Source: Sphingobium sp. Z007 (GTDB taxonomy: Bacteria; Pseudomonadota; Alphaproteobacteria; Sphingomonadales; Sphingomonadaceae). From it: 64,000 bases of DNA. Made by a program: the position numbers and the translations under genes. Below, in pieces: positions 48,377-57,746 of this stretch (position 1 is its first letter; each line of letters begins with the position of its first letter). The DNA lies in contig NZ_FBXK01000005.1 in the NCBI RefSeq assembly GCF_900013425.1, positions 1,798,001 through 1,862,000 of the forward strand. The letters run 5' to 3'. Under the pieces are notes generated by a model that ran no database searches, had not been told where the DNA came from, and worked only from the letters and a program-made list of their open reading frames with translations.

Positions 48377-50100
48377 CGCGACACCTCCGGTTGATCCCAT
48401 TTCTGATAGGCTGGCACGGTCACGACCATGTAGGATCGGGCGCTCAGCGGCTTGCCGAACTTGTCCTTTTCCGTCTTGGCGGTCGCAACGACCCAGACTT
48501 CGCCATAATTGTTGCGGCCGAAGCGACGGGCGGGGTTCGGCCCCTCCTCCGCAGGCGTGAAGAAGGCGGAGGGGCTAAGCGCGCCAACATATTTGGTGTC
48601 GTCGTCATAAAAGACCGACAGGAATTCCTGCATCGCCCAGTCGGCGGCGACCGGACCCACGGCGATGTCGTCGGGCGTATTGGGCTTGCCGTCGAGGCCA
48701 TTTTCATAGCCGATCGCTTCGAACTGCTGATAGCCCTTGGGGAATTTGATGCCGCCCAGCCGCGACAGCGCGGTTTCGGGCGTCGCCTTGATATAATCGA
48801 TCTTATGGAACACCGGGAAGGCCTGCTCCAGCACCGCGCCCGCTATGGCGACGTGGCGCTGACCGGACGATGCGCCGGGTGCGACATCGGCGGTCACGAC
48901 CATCTCCTTGGGGCTGGCCGAAACGATCTTGGTAACGCTCACGCCAGCGCCTAGATCGACATCGGCGGCGCTGAGCGAGGCTGGCAAATTGTGGCCCAGG
49001 ATACGCAGCTGCACGCCCTTCGTCCCCGCCTTGACTGGACCCGGCGTCACCGCCAAGATAGCGGGCGCGGCGGTGGCGCGGACCAGCTTCACGTCATATC
49101 CAAATTCCTGATAGTCGCCCCAGAACCATCGGCCCTGCGCGCTTTGCTGGTCGGGGGCGAACCATAGGGCTTCGCGCGCCGCGCTGGTCAGATCGTCGGG
49201 CTTGGCCGCGCCTGCGCCGGTGGACGACCCACGCCAGCTATAGCCCGCATAGACGATGCCGGTGCCAGTGCGGTTGACCGTATCGCCATCAGTGAGCGAG
49301 CGAAGGGTCGCGCGGGTCGTAAATTCGTCGGCTTGCCTGCCCGCAGCGATGCTGAGTTCGCCGACATAGCGGCCCTTGCCCGGCACCGAAGCGACCACCA
49401 GCCATTCACCGGCCAGGCGCGGATTGCGCTGGCGCGCGCTCCAGGCGGCCCATTCGGGGGTATGCAGCGGCGCAACCTTGGGCATATAAGTCAGCGCATA
49501 ATCGCCGCGGGTCAGCTTGTCCTTGGGATCGCGGCCGGTTGGCTGTTCGCTGTCCTCGGCCGGGCGGCGATATTGGGCGTCGGCCTGCGAATAGAGGGCG
49601 ACGTGCAAATCCTGCAACGTCTTCCATTCCAGCTTCGACCGGCGCCATGAGAGCGGCTGGGCATAGCTGTGGCAGCTGGCGCACGCGCCGCGCATGGTTT
49701 CGTTGGGGATGATGGTTTCGTCCAGCATCCGCTTTTCGGGCAGATACATGACCGGGCGGGCCTCTTCGGGCGCAAGGCCATGCGACGCGGAGAGCGACTT
49801 CACGATCGCCCGGCTTTCTTCCGGCGTGATCGCCAGACCGTTCAGGCGCACCATCCGTTTGATCGCCTGCGCCCAGCCCTCCGGCGTGGTGCGGACCCAG
49901 CTGATCCGCGACAAATTGCCCTTGGCGTCCGCGGTGTGGCAGGCGCTGCATTTTTCGGTGACCAGCGGATCGGTGACCGGGATGCCCGCCTCCGTTTCCT
50001 TCATCGTCGCGCCATCGGGGCCGCCATCCGTCTGCGCGAACACGACCGACGCGGAGAAAAGCGCCAACAGGCCCAATTTCGTGACGGGAAGCCGCTTCAC
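48373..50100 (-). CDS. qhpA: Quinohemoprotein amine dehydrogenase alpha subunit (di-heme)
   Basis: A 575-residue periplasmic protein. The signal peptide (1-22, LGLLALFSASVVFA) is followed by two c-type heme motifs, CSACH at 51-55 and CASCH at 140-144, and then three beta-rich domains (AGEWLVVASVPGKGRYVGEL, LRILGHNLPASLSAADVDLG). The hemes carry electrons from CTQ to an external cytochrome or azurin. It is the first gene of the qhpA-D-C-B-G-F-E operon and starts 52 bases after the broken agmatinase gene, so the promoter may lie in or before that gene. Confidence 0.94.
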   Translation of the reverse strand: MKRLPVTKLGLLALFSASVVFAQTDGGPDGATMKETEAGIPVTDPLVTEKCSACHTADAKGNLSRISWVRTTPEGWAQAIKRMVRLNGLAITPEESRAIVKSLSASHGLAPEEARPVMYLPEKRMLDETIIPNETMRGACASCHSYAQPLSWRRSKLEWKTLQDLHVALYSQADAQYRRPAEDSEQPTGRDPKDKLTRGDYALTYMPKVAPLHTPEWAAWSARQRNPRLAGEWLVVASVPGKGRYVGELSIAAGRQADEFTTRATLRSLTDGDTVNRTGTGIVYAGYSWRGSSTGAGAAKPDDLTSAAREALWFAPDQQSAQGRWFWGDYQEFGYDVKLVRATAAPAILAVTPGPVKAGTKGVQLRILGHNLPASLSAADVDLGAGVSVTKIVSASPKEMVVTADVAPGASSGQRHVAIAGAVLEQAFPVFHKIDYIKATPETALSRLGGIKFPKGYQQFEAIGYENGLDGKPNTPDDIAVGPVAADWAMQEFLSVFYDDDTKYVGALSPSAFFTPAEEGPNPARRFGRNNYGEVWVVATAKTEKDKFGKPLSARSYMVVTVPAYQKWDQPEVSR

Positions 50101-50152
50101 CCTATATGTCCCCCTTGACGCCCGGCTATTTGCCCTGGGCGCATGTCGAAGC

Positions 50153-51238
50153 CTAAGCAGGCGCTCGAATGGCGCTATTGCCCAAATGACGTATGGCGGC
50201 TGCGCAATCCGCCATCAGAATCTTGACGAGTGTCAGGATTTCTTTTTCGGGGCGTAATAATTGTCCTGGCCATGCTCCGACGACACCGGGTTCCAGTAAC
50301 GATCCGTGGGTGATCCAGTGAACGCCGTTGCGGCCGACATCATAATGGCTGTCGAAATGGACGACGCTGACATTGCCTTTCCCATGCACGTCTGCGGCAG
50401 CGGCGACATTGGGATATTCCAGGCTGTGGTCGCCGCCAATGACGATCGGGATTGCGCCGGTCTGCGCGATTTCACGGACCATCTCGCGGACATGGGCAAC
50501 TGATCGTTCGGTGCTGTTCTGGTCGATGGCGATGTCGCCGTAATCGACGATCTCCAACGCGGAACTAGGGTTGATCATCGCATACATGTCGTTGCCGCCA
50601 GCCCCGCCCGTCATGCGCAGCGCCCGCGGCCCGTCGATCGCGTTGCGCCAGCCCGATCCCATATCCAGCGGTGCGCCGACGATCGCGACATCCACCTTGC
50701 CTGCCTTCAAATCTTCCGGCGTCATCGCGACGGGCGCGCCGGCAAAGGTCGCAAAACCCCCGCGCCGCCCGCCGATATAGCGGCCCAGGTCCATTGGCCC
50801 GGCATCGCGCTTGGGGTCCATCACCAGCGGGCGCTTGGCTTTCCAGGCGTTGACCCAGGCGGATCGGGTGTCGAGCGGGATCGTCTTGACGTCGCGCCCT
50901 TCCTTATATTCGACCTGCGCGTGGAGCGCTGCGATCGAGTCGATATAGGCAGTGAGTTCGCCGGCAGGCATGGTGCGGATGCTGTCGAACAGCGCATCCT
51001 TCTCGACATAGCGGCCGGTGCGCCTCTCCTTAATCAGCGCGACCTTTTCCGGCGCGATGCCCGTCAACTTTGCCGCGACATCGGCAGGCAGATCGATGGG
51101 CTTGGGTTCGCCCATAATATCTTCCTGCGGCAAAGGCGGCGGCGGGTTGGGCGTGTCGAAGCTGTTGCCTGCCACCACGGCGGATGCCGCCGCGGCCGCA
51201 GCCATGCCCCATCCGCTTATCGCATGGATCGATGGCAT
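50153..51238 (-). pseudogene. Agmatinase/ureohydrolase family protein, C-terminal part lost
   Basis: The frame begins with an export-like N-terminus (GWGMAAAAAASAVVAGNSFD) and holds the first two metal-binding motifs of ureohydrolases, GGDHS and VVHFDSHYDVG. After VHWITHG (about 50305) homology ends; the frame runs on as unrelated sequence. In another frame a short end, NPVSSEHGQDNYYAPKKKS and stop (50233), looks like a real C-terminus, perhaps its own after an out-of-frame deletion. The third metal motif (SxDxDxxDP) is missing, so the product should be inactive. Confidence 0.75.
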
Positions 51239-51254
51239 GGCGGTCCCCCCGGAT

Positions 51255-51515
51255 TCAGTGCTTGGCGGTCTGGACCGGTGTCGCGCCCGTCTTGCGCATC
51301 GCGATGCCGCTAAGGCAGGCGTGCAAGATATAGTTAGCGCTCATCCGGCTGACATAGGTCGGGTCCAGGATCGGCGCGGCGTCGAGCAGGTCGAAGCCCA
51401 CCACCTTGTTCTGGGCGCAGATCTGGCGCACCATCGGGATAGCTTCGCGCATGGTGATGCCGCCGGGCACCGGGCGACCGGATGCGGGCGCGTCGCCCGG
51501 ATCGAGCACGCTCAT
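51255..51515 (-). pseudogene. C-terminal fragment of a second agmatinase-family protein
   Basis: 86 codons: SVLDPGDAPASGRPVPGGIT, MREAIPMVRQICAQNKVVGF, DLLDAAPILDPTYVSRMSAN, typical of the end of a ureohydrolase after the third metal motif. The rest is missing; at about 51515 the sequence switches to a plus-strand TonB-receptor end. It lies 16 bases upstream of the other agmatinase, so the two were a tandem pair in the qhp transcript direction. Confidence 0.75.
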
Positions 51516-51516
51516 A

Positions 51517-51817
51517 TACGGTCGTGCTGGGCTGGACCACCACCTATACCGGCGGCATATACAGCCGCGCCGGCCTGCGTGGCGGTGGCCAGCGCATCCC
51601 GTCCTACACGATGAGCCGCGCGAACATCAGTTACAAGACCGACGCTTATGAAATCGGTGTGTTCGCCAACAACATCTTCGTCAAATATGCGATCACCGGC
51701 ATCGGCAACGACCTGACCCGCTATGGCCAAGTCAATGACGGCGTCATCTATCGCGGCTACGCCCAATCGGTCGCGCAGCCGCGCGTGATCGGCGTGGAAA
51801 GCCGCCTGAAGTTCTGA
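51517..51817 (+). pseudogene. C-terminal fragment of a TonB-dependent receptor
   Basis: About 99 codons encoding the last beta-barrel strands: TTTYTGGIYSRAGLRGG, YTMSRANISYKTDAYEIGVF, ANNIFVKYAITGIG and the terminal VESRLKF with the C-terminal aromatic residue required for outer-membrane assembly. The plug and most of the barrel are absent because the gene is joined to the agmatinase fragment at about 51516. A terminator follows at 51834. Confidence 0.75.
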
Positions 51818-51833
51818 ACCGATAACAAATATG

Positions 51834-51871
51834 AAAAAAGGCGCTCTTCCGACAGGAAGGGCGCCTTTTTT
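51834..51871. terminator. Bidirectional rho-independent terminator
   Basis: AAAAAAGGCGCTCTTCC pairs with GGAAGGGCGCCTTTTTT across a GACA loop with one bulge. It has T-tracts on both strands and ends the TonB-receptor transcript and the convergent gpmA transcript. Confidence 0.92.
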
Positions 51872-51906
51872 ATCATCCTCCCGGCAGTTGCGGCCTGCTG
51901 AAAGGC

Positions 51907-52593
51907 TTAGCGTTCCGACAGATAATAGCGATCCACCGCGCTCAGATCGTCCGCCAGTTCATAAACGATCGGCTGGCCGGTCGGGATTTCCAGATGGGTG
52001 ATTTCATCGTCGGGAATGTTCGACAAATGCTTGACCAGCGCGCGCAGCGAATTGCCGTGCGCGGAAATCAGCACGCGCTTGCCCGCCTTCAGGTCGGGGG
52101 CAATCGTTGCCTCCCAATAGGGCAGAACGCGCGCGATCGTGTCCTTCAGGCTCTCGGTCGAGGGGATGGCGATGCCCGCATAGCGCCGGTCTTTCGACAG
52201 GTCGAATTCGCTGCCCGCTTCCAGCACCGGCGGCGGAATATCGAAGCTGCGGCGCCAGATCTTGACCTGGTCGTCGCCGTGCTTGGCGGCTGTCTCCGCC
52301 TTGTTGAGGCCGGTCAGGCCGCCATAATGGCGCTCGTTCAGGCGCCAGTCTTTCTCGACCGGCAGCCACAGCCGCCCCATTTCCTCCAGCGCCAAGTTCA
52401 GCGTTTTGATCGCGCGCGTCTGGAAGCTGGTATAGCATTGGTCGAAATCCAGCCCCTTTTCCGCCATCAGGCGACCGGCGGCGCGCGCTTCTTCCGCGCC
52501 CTTCTCGGTCACGTCCACGTCCCACCATCCGGTGAAGCGATTTTCCAGGTTCCACGACGACTGGCCATGACGGATGAGGACGAGAGTGGGCAT
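51907..52593 (-). CDS. gpmA: 2,3-bisphosphoglycerate-dependent phosphoglycerate mutase
   Basis: A 228-residue glycolytic enzyme interconverting 3- and 2-phosphoglycerate. It has the phosphohistidine motif [10 protein letters not shown] (His about 8), [30 protein letters not shown] and the second catalytic His in [10 protein letters not shown]. The start is the ATG at 52593 ([10 protein letters not shown]) with GGAG eight bases upstream; the frame extends further upstream without homology. Confidence 0.95.
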   Translation of the reverse strand: MPTLVLIRHGQSSWNLENRFTGWWDVDVTEKGAEEARAAGRLMAEKGLDFDQCYTSFQTRAIKTLNLALEEMGRLWLPVEKDWRLNERHYGGLTGLNKAETAAKHGDDQVKIWRRSFDIPPPVLEAGSEFDLSKDRRYAGIAIPSTESLKDTIARVLPYWEATIAPDLKAGKRVLISAHGNSLRALVKHLSNIPDDEITHLEIPTGQPIVYELADDLSAVDRYYLSER

Positions 52594-52746
52594 AAGGCGC
52601 GTCTCCTGCACGATAACGGCGAATGATGGCCTCCCCATAACGCGCTAATTCATTGGCGCAAGGTTGTCGCCAAACGCGCGCGCCCCACATTGCAGTCGGC
52701 GCGTCGTTGCGATAGCTCCGACAGGGTTCAGCAACAGGAGCAGCAA

Positions 52747-54630
52747 TTGGCATTTGTGAAGGGCGCCTGGCGCATATTGGTCGCGATCAAGGACGGCCTC
52801 GTCCTCCTCTTCCTGCTGCTCTTCTTCGGCGCGCTCTATGCCGCCCTCTCCTATTCACCAAAGCCCGGCAAGACCGTATCGTCGGGCGCGCTGCTGCTCG
52901 ATCTGGATGGCAGCATCGTAGAACAGCCGGCTGAAATCGGCGCGATGGCCCTGCTCTCCGGCTCCGGCCCGGACGCCAAGGAATATCGCCTGTCCGACAT
53001 CGTCGCCGCGCTCGACGCCGCGAGGAGCGACCCCAAGGTGAAGGCGGTCGTGCTGAACCTGGACGGTTTCGTTGGCGGTGGCCAGGTCGCGATGGCCCGC
53101 GTGGGCAAGGCGTTGGACGCGGTGCGCGCCGCGAAAAAGCCGGTGCTGGCCTATGCCACCCTCTACAGCGACGATGGCTATCAGATTGCCGCCCATGCCA
53201 GCGAAGTGTGGAGCGATCCGCTGGGCGGCGTCGCGATCATGGGGCGGGGCGGCTCCAACCTCTATTATAAGGGACTGATCGACAAATTGGGCGTCAACAC
53301 CCATGTCTATCGGGTCGGCACATATAAGAGCTTTGTCGAACCCTTCACCCGCACCGAACAATCGCCTGAAGCCAAACAGGCTAATCAGGCGCTGGCCGGT
53401 TCGTTGTGGCAAAACTGGCAGGACGATGTGACGAAGGCCCGACCCAATGCGAAGATCGCCGCCTATGCCGCCAACCCGCTGGTTGCCGCGCAAGCGGTCG
53501 GGGGTGACATGGGCAAGGCCGGGCTCACCAACGGTCTGGTCGACAAGCTGGGCGACGAAGCGGCCTTTGGCGAGCGTGTCGCGCAGATCGCAGGCGAAGC
53601 GGCCAGCGACAAGGCGGGCAGTTTCGCCACGATTGACTTCGCCGCCTATGTTAAAGCGCACAAACCCGCCAATGACGGGCAGATCGGCGTGCTGACAGTC
53701 GCGGGCGACATCGTGGATGGCGAGGCCGGTCCCGGCACGGCGGCGGGCGACACCATCTCCGACCTGCTCCTGACCGCGCTGGATGAAAAGGATTTGAAGG
53801 CGCTGGTCGTCCGCGTCGATTCGCCCGGCGGCTCCGTCATGGCTTCGGAGAAGATCCGCGGCGCGATCGTGAAGGCGAAGGCCAAGGGCCTGCCCGTTGT
53901 CGTCTCCATGGCCAATGTCGCGGCCAGCGGAGGCTATTGGGTATCGACCCCGGCCGATATCATCTTCGCCGAACCGGACACGATCACCGGCTCCATCGGT
54001 GTATTCGGCATCCTGCCCAGTTTCGAAGGGACGCTGGCGAAGATGGGCATCACCACCGACGGGGTGCGCACCACGCCACTGTCCGGCCAGCCCGACGTCG
54101 CAGGTGGCACCACGCCGGAATTCAACCAGATCATGCAGTTGGGCGTCGAGGATATCTATCGCCGCTTCGTGGGCCTCGTCGCGCAATCACGCAAAAAGTC
54201 TCCGCAAGCGATCGACGCCATCGCGCAGGGCCGCGTTTGGGACGGAGGCACGGCGCGCCAGATCGGCCTCGTGGATCGCTTCGGCGGGCTGGAGGACGCC
54301 ATTGCCGAAGCCGCGCGTCGCGCGAAACTCGATCCGGCCAAGGCGAAAGCCTATTATATCGAGAAGCAGCCCGACAGCTTCGCTGCCTTCGTCCAGTCGA
54401 TCGCCGACCGCGAACAGGGCGACGCGAGCGCGCCCCGCGACATGCTGGCGCGCCAGGCGCTGATCCAGCGCGGCTGGGCGATGCAGGCCGTGTCGGACGT
54501 CAGGGCGCTGGTCATGGGCGCAGGCGTCCGCGCCGACTGTCTGGAATGTCGCGGCTATGGCGCGCCAAGGGCGGATAACGCCGCGGATGAGCACGGTTTG
54601 TTGGCGACGCTGGCGAGGTTATGGGGGTAA
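52747..54630 (+). CDS. sppA: Signal peptide peptidase SppA, 67-kDa type
   Basis: A 627-residue membrane-anchored serine-lysine peptidase of the duplicated (long) SppA type. An N-terminal membrane segment (LVLLFLLLFFGALYAAL) is followed by the N-terminal half with catalytic Lys194 (GTYKSFVEPF) and the C-terminal half with Ser394 (NVAASGGYWVS), matching E. coli Lys209/Ser409. It degrades cleaved signal peptides. The start is a TTG at 52747 preceded by AGGAG six bases upstream; the ATG at 52690 lacks support. Confidence 0.93.
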   Translation: MAFVKGAWRILVAIKDGLVLLFLLLFFGALYAALSYSPKPGKTVSSGALLLDLDGSIVEQPAEIGAMALLSGSGPDAKEYRLSDIVAALDAARSDPKVKAVVLNLDGFVGGGQVAMARVGKALDAVRAAKKPVLAYATLYSDDGYQIAAHASEVWSDPLGGVAIMGRGGSNLYYKGLIDKLGVNTHVYRVGTYKSFVEPFTRTEQSPEAKQANQALAGSLWQNWQDDVTKARPNAKIAAYAANPLVAAQAVGGDMGKAGLTNGLVDKLGDEAAFGERVAQIAGEAASDKAGSFATIDFAAYVKAHKPANDGQIGVLTVAGDIVDGEAGPGTAAGDTISDLLLTALDEKDLKALVVRVDSPGGSVMASEKIRGAIVKAKAKGLPVVVSMANVAASGGYWVSTPADIIFAEPDTITGSIGVFGILPSFEGTLAKMGITTDGVRTTPLSGQPDVAGGTTPEFNQIMQLGVEDIYRRFVGLVAQSRKKSPQAIDAIAQGRVWDGGTARQIGLVDRFGGLEDAIAEAARRAKLDPAKAKAYYIEKQPDSFAAFVQSIADREQGDASAPRDMLARQALIQRGWAMQAVSDVRALVMGAGVRADCLECRGYGAPRADNAADEHGLLATLARLWG

Positions 54631-54756
54631 GATGCGAAAAACAGGCCCGAATATTATTTCAGTTTCCTGTTGAAACCCGATTTTGCTCAACCTATATCGG
54701 GGTTGTTCCGGTCTCTTTCCCCTCCCCCTATGAGGATCGGAACGCCCCCTCTGGAA

Positions 54757-54795
54757 GGCCCCGCGCGACGTCCCTTGGTCGCCGGGGCCTTTTTA
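54757..54795. terminator. Rho-independent terminator between sppA and lptG
   Basis: GGCCCCGCGCGAC pairs with GGTCGCCGGGGCC (one bulge) and is followed by TTTTTATTT on the plus strand. It ends sppA; the convergent lptG stop is at 54801, so it may serve both directions. Confidence 0.85.
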
Positions 54796-54800
54796 TTTCT

Positions 54801-55901
54801 CTATTCTTCCGTCCTGAACAGCACCGTTTCGCCGACCAGCAGGAACAGGAAGAACGGCGCCCAGGCGGCGAGCACCGGCGGATAGGCGCCAAGGCTCCCC
54901 ATCGCGAGCGAGAAATTGTCGGCGACGAAATAAGCAAAGCCCAACGCCATGCCCAGCACCGCCCGCATGAACAGCTGACCCGATCGCGCGAGGCCGAACG
55001 CCGCGACAGACCCCAGGATCGGCATCAGCAGCGCAGACAGCGGCCCCGACAGCTTGTGCCACAGACTACCCTCCAACTCCGCGGTGGGACGGCCGGCGTC
55101 ATGCAGGTCAGAGATCGCGGCCTCCAGTTCGCGAAAGGTGAGTGCGTCAGGATCGACCTTCGCCAGGGTGAACTGGTCCGGGCGGATGTCGCGGCCGAAG
55201 CGGACGGTGCCGACATTGCGGACGGTGCCGCGCGCCACATCGAACTGGCGCGCGCCTTCCAGCAGCCAGCTTTTGCTGACGGCGTCATAATGGCCCTTGG
55301 GCGCCTGGACGATGGTCGTCAGGCTATTGTTGATCCGATTGTAGATCTGCACCTTGCGCAGTTGCACTTCATTGCCGCGCCCGGCCACGATCGCTGCGTT
55401 GACCAGATTGTTGCCGTCGCGCACCCAGGGATTGCTCTTGACCCCACTGTCGCGCGGGATCGGGCCGTAATCGACCGCCTGCCACGCGCTGAGCGCCGCG
55501 GTCGATCTGGCGACGATCCGCTCGTTGAAGACGAAGCTGATGACCGATACGCCCAGCGCCGTTGCGATCAGCGGTGCCAATATCTGGTGCGCGGACAGGC
55601 CCGCCGCCTTCATCGAGATGATTTCGCTATTCTGGTTGAGCGTCGCCAGCATGACGAGTGTACCCAGCAGCACCGAGAATGGCAGGAACCGCGCGACGAT
55701 CTGCGGTGCGCGCAGGCCGACATAATGCCACAATTCCGGATCGCCATTGCCCGGATAGGACAATACGTCGCCCGAATTGCCCAGCAGGTCGAGCGTCTGG
55801 AGGACGACCACCAGCAGCATCAATACAGCAAAGGTCCGGGTCAGGAACAGGCGCGCCATATACCAGCTGATCTGGCGCGAGGGGAAGAAATTGAACTGCA
55901 T
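54801..55901 (-). CDS. lptG: LPS export ABC transporter permease LptG
   Basis: A 366-residue inner-membrane permease with six membrane helices in two groups of three, separated by the periplasmic beta-jellyroll (about 130-265). Typical segments are FLPFSVLLGTLVMLATLNQN, SEIISMKAAGLSAHQILAPL, and SGPLSALLMPILGSVAAFGL. With LptF and the ATPase LptB it pulls lipopolysaccharide out of the inner membrane. It starts 3 bases after lptF. Confidence 0.93.
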   Translation of the reverse strand: MQFNFFPSRQISWYMARLFLTRTFAVLMLLVVVLQTLDLLGNSGDVLSYPGNGDPELWHYVGLRAPQIVARFLPFSVLLGTLVMLATLNQNSEIISMKAAGLSAHQILAPLIATALGVSVISFVFNERIVARSTAALSAWQAVDYGPIPRDSGVKSNPWVRDGNNLVNAAIVAGRGNEVQLRKVQIYNRINNSLTTIVQAPKGHYDAVSKSWLLEGARQFDVARGTVRNVGTVRFGRDIRPDQFTLAKVDPDALTFRELEAAISDLHDAGRPTAELEGSLWHKLSGPLSALLMPILGSVAAFGLARSGQLFMRAVLGMALGFAYFVADNFSLAMGSLGAYPPVLAAWAPFFLFLLVGETVLFRTEE

Positions 55902-55904
55902 GGG

Positions 55905-57113
55905 TCAGGCCGCTCCTTCCGCGACAGGACGTCGCCGCCCGAAGCGCAACAGCCGGACGATCTGCTTGCCAAGCTTCGAGAAGGCTACTTCCAGCGCGCC
56001 GATCGGCTGCCCGCCGGGTCGGTTGGCGATCACATGATACATCCACAGCACCAGGCCGGAGGCGAGCAGGAACGGTCCCCATAGCGCGATGATAGGATCG
56101 ACCTTCCCCAGTGCGCCGACGCCTTCGCCATATTGGTTCACCTTATGATAGGTGACGATGAACACGATCGAGAGGAAAACGCCGAGCGCCGAGGTCGATC
56201 GCTTGGGCGGGATGGCGAAGGCCAGCGCGGCAAGCGGCAGCAGGAACATGAACACCACCTCGACCATGCGGAAATGGAAGTTGGCGCGCACTTCATCCTT
56301 CAACTTCGGCGGCGTTCCGGGATTTTTGCCGATCACCATCAGTTCGGGAATCGTCTTTTCCCTGTCGACGTCGCGACCGCGGAAATTCTCGATCTGCGGC
56401 AGGTCGATCGGCAGGTCATGGCTGGAGAAGGAGAGGATGCGCGGCGTCTTGTACTTGGGCGCATCGTTCACCAGCACGCCGTCGCGCAGGCGAAAGATGA
56501 TGACGTCGGGATCGTCGGTGGCCAGGAACGTGCCTTGCGCCGCGGTGACCGCGACCGACTGGCCATCGCGGCTGACCGCGCGGACGAAAATGCCCTGAAG
56601 GTTGCGGCCTTCATCCTTGCTGCGCTCGATCCGCAGGGTCATCCGCTTGCCCAAGTTGGTGAACTCGCCGACCTTGATCGACGCGCCAAGCGCACCCGAT
56701 CGCAGTTCGAATCGCAGCGCTTCATAGGCGTGGCGCGACAAAGGCTGGACGAAGCCGACGATCCCGAAATTGAGCAGCGCCAGGGCGATCGCATACATAT
56801 AGGGCACGCGCAGCAGCCGGCCGTAGGACAGGCCGACCGCGCGCATCACATCCAGTTCCGACGACAAAGCGAGCTTGCGGAAGGCCAGCAGGATGCCGAG
56901 CATCAGGCCGATCGGGATGCCGAGCGAGAGATATTCAGGCAGCATATTGGCGAGCATCCGCCACACGACGCTGACCGGCCCCCCTTCCGCCGCGACGAAA
57001 TCGAACAGGCTGAGCATCTTGTCGAGGACAAGCAGCATCGCGGCGATCACGAGCGTACCCAGCATGGGCACCGCGATCAGGCGGGCGAGATAACGATCGG
57101 TGGCGGTCAGCAT
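55905..57113 (-). CDS. lptF: LPS export ABC transporter permease LptF
   Basis: A 402-residue permease of the same fold as LptG: N-terminal helices (YLARLIAVPMLGTLVIAAML), the coupling region LAFRKLALSSELDVMRAVGL, the jellyroll (SIKVGEFTNLGKRMTLRIER) and the C-terminal helices (FRMVEVVFMFLLPLAALAFA). The C-terminus is basic. It is the first gene of the lptF-lptG pair and is divergent from the DUF2141 gene. Confidence 0.93.
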   Translation of the reverse strand: MLTATDRYLARLIAVPMLGTLVIAAMLLVLDKMLSLFDFVAAEGGPVSVVWRMLANMLPEYLSLGIPIGLMLGILLAFRKLALSSELDVMRAVGLSYGRLLRVPYMYAIALALLNFGIVGFVQPLSRHAYEALRFELRSGALGASIKVGEFTNLGKRMTLRIERSKDEGRNLQGIFVRAVSRDGQSVAVTAAQGTFLATDDPDVIIFRLRDGVLVNDAPKYKTPRILSFSSHDLPIDLPQIENFRGRDVDREKTIPELMVIGKNPGTPPKLKDEVRANFHFRMVEVVFMFLLPLAALAFAIPPKRSTSALGVFLSIVFIVTYHKVNQYGEGVGALGKVDPIIALWGPFLLASGLVLWMYHVIANRPGGQPIGALEVAFSKLGKQIVRLLRFGRRRPVAEGAA

Positions 57114-57242
57114 TCTCTAAGTCGTCGTCCCATCACCATGTTTTGGCCGCAAACCCCGCCCATATGCGAGTCAGTATAAAAGCGGGGCGAACAGGGGCCT
57201 GCCGTCCGGTTCATATCGGCGGCTATAGCTTCCAGGAGTCTG

Positions 57243-57737
57243 ATGGTCATGGTAAAAGTTGCAATGGGTCTGATGTCGGTGGCAGCGATGATCGCTGCGG
57301 TCCCGGCCCTGGCCCATGGCGAGGAAATCGCGAACGATCTGGGGCGGTGCGAGAGCAGCGCCAAAGGCCCGGCCGTGCTGGTCGATGTGCGCGGTTTCAC
57401 CGCCGCAACCGGCAAGGTGCGCGTTCAATCCTATCCCGCCACCAAGGCCGCTTGGCTGGCTAAGGGTGAGTGGATCAACAGGATCGATACGACGGTCCGG
57501 CCGGCCAATGGCGCGATGCGCTTTTGCGTACCGGTGCCCAAGGCCGGTGACTATGGCATCGCCGTGCGGCACGACCGCGACGGCAATGGCAAGACCGATA
57601 TTTCGCGGGACGGCGGCGGATTTTCCAATAATCCGGCGATCAGCATCTTCAATCTGGGCAAGCCGGGCGTGGAGAAAGCGGCCTTTCATGCTGGGCCGGG
57701 CGTAACGAAAATCACGATCAACCTCAAATATATGTGA
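57243..57737 (+). CDS. DUF2141 domain-containing exported protein
   Basis: A 164-residue secreted protein with a signal peptide (MVKVAMGLMSVAAMIAAVPA, cleaved near ALA-HG) and the DUF2141 core KVRVQSYPATKAAWLAKGEW and AGDYGIAVRHDRDGNGKTDI, the latter resembling a calcium-binding EF-type loop. Function is unknown. It is followed 9 bases later by the lipid kinase gene and is probably co-transcribed with it. Confidence 0.87.
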   Translation: MVMVKVAMGLMSVAAMIAAVPALAHGEEIANDLGRCESSAKGPAVLVDVRGFTAATGKVRVQSYPATKAAWLAKGEWINRIDTTVRPANGAMRFCVPVPKAGDYGIAVRHDRDGNGKTDISRDGGGFSNNPAISIFNLGKPGVEKAAFHAGPGVTKITINLKYM

Positions 57738-57746
57738 TCCCAAACC

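Noticed and set aside
37918..51817. Insertion sequence or integrase behind the deletions
   Set aside because: I saw no transposase, integrase or terminal inverted repeats at any of the junctions; the breaks look like simple deletions.
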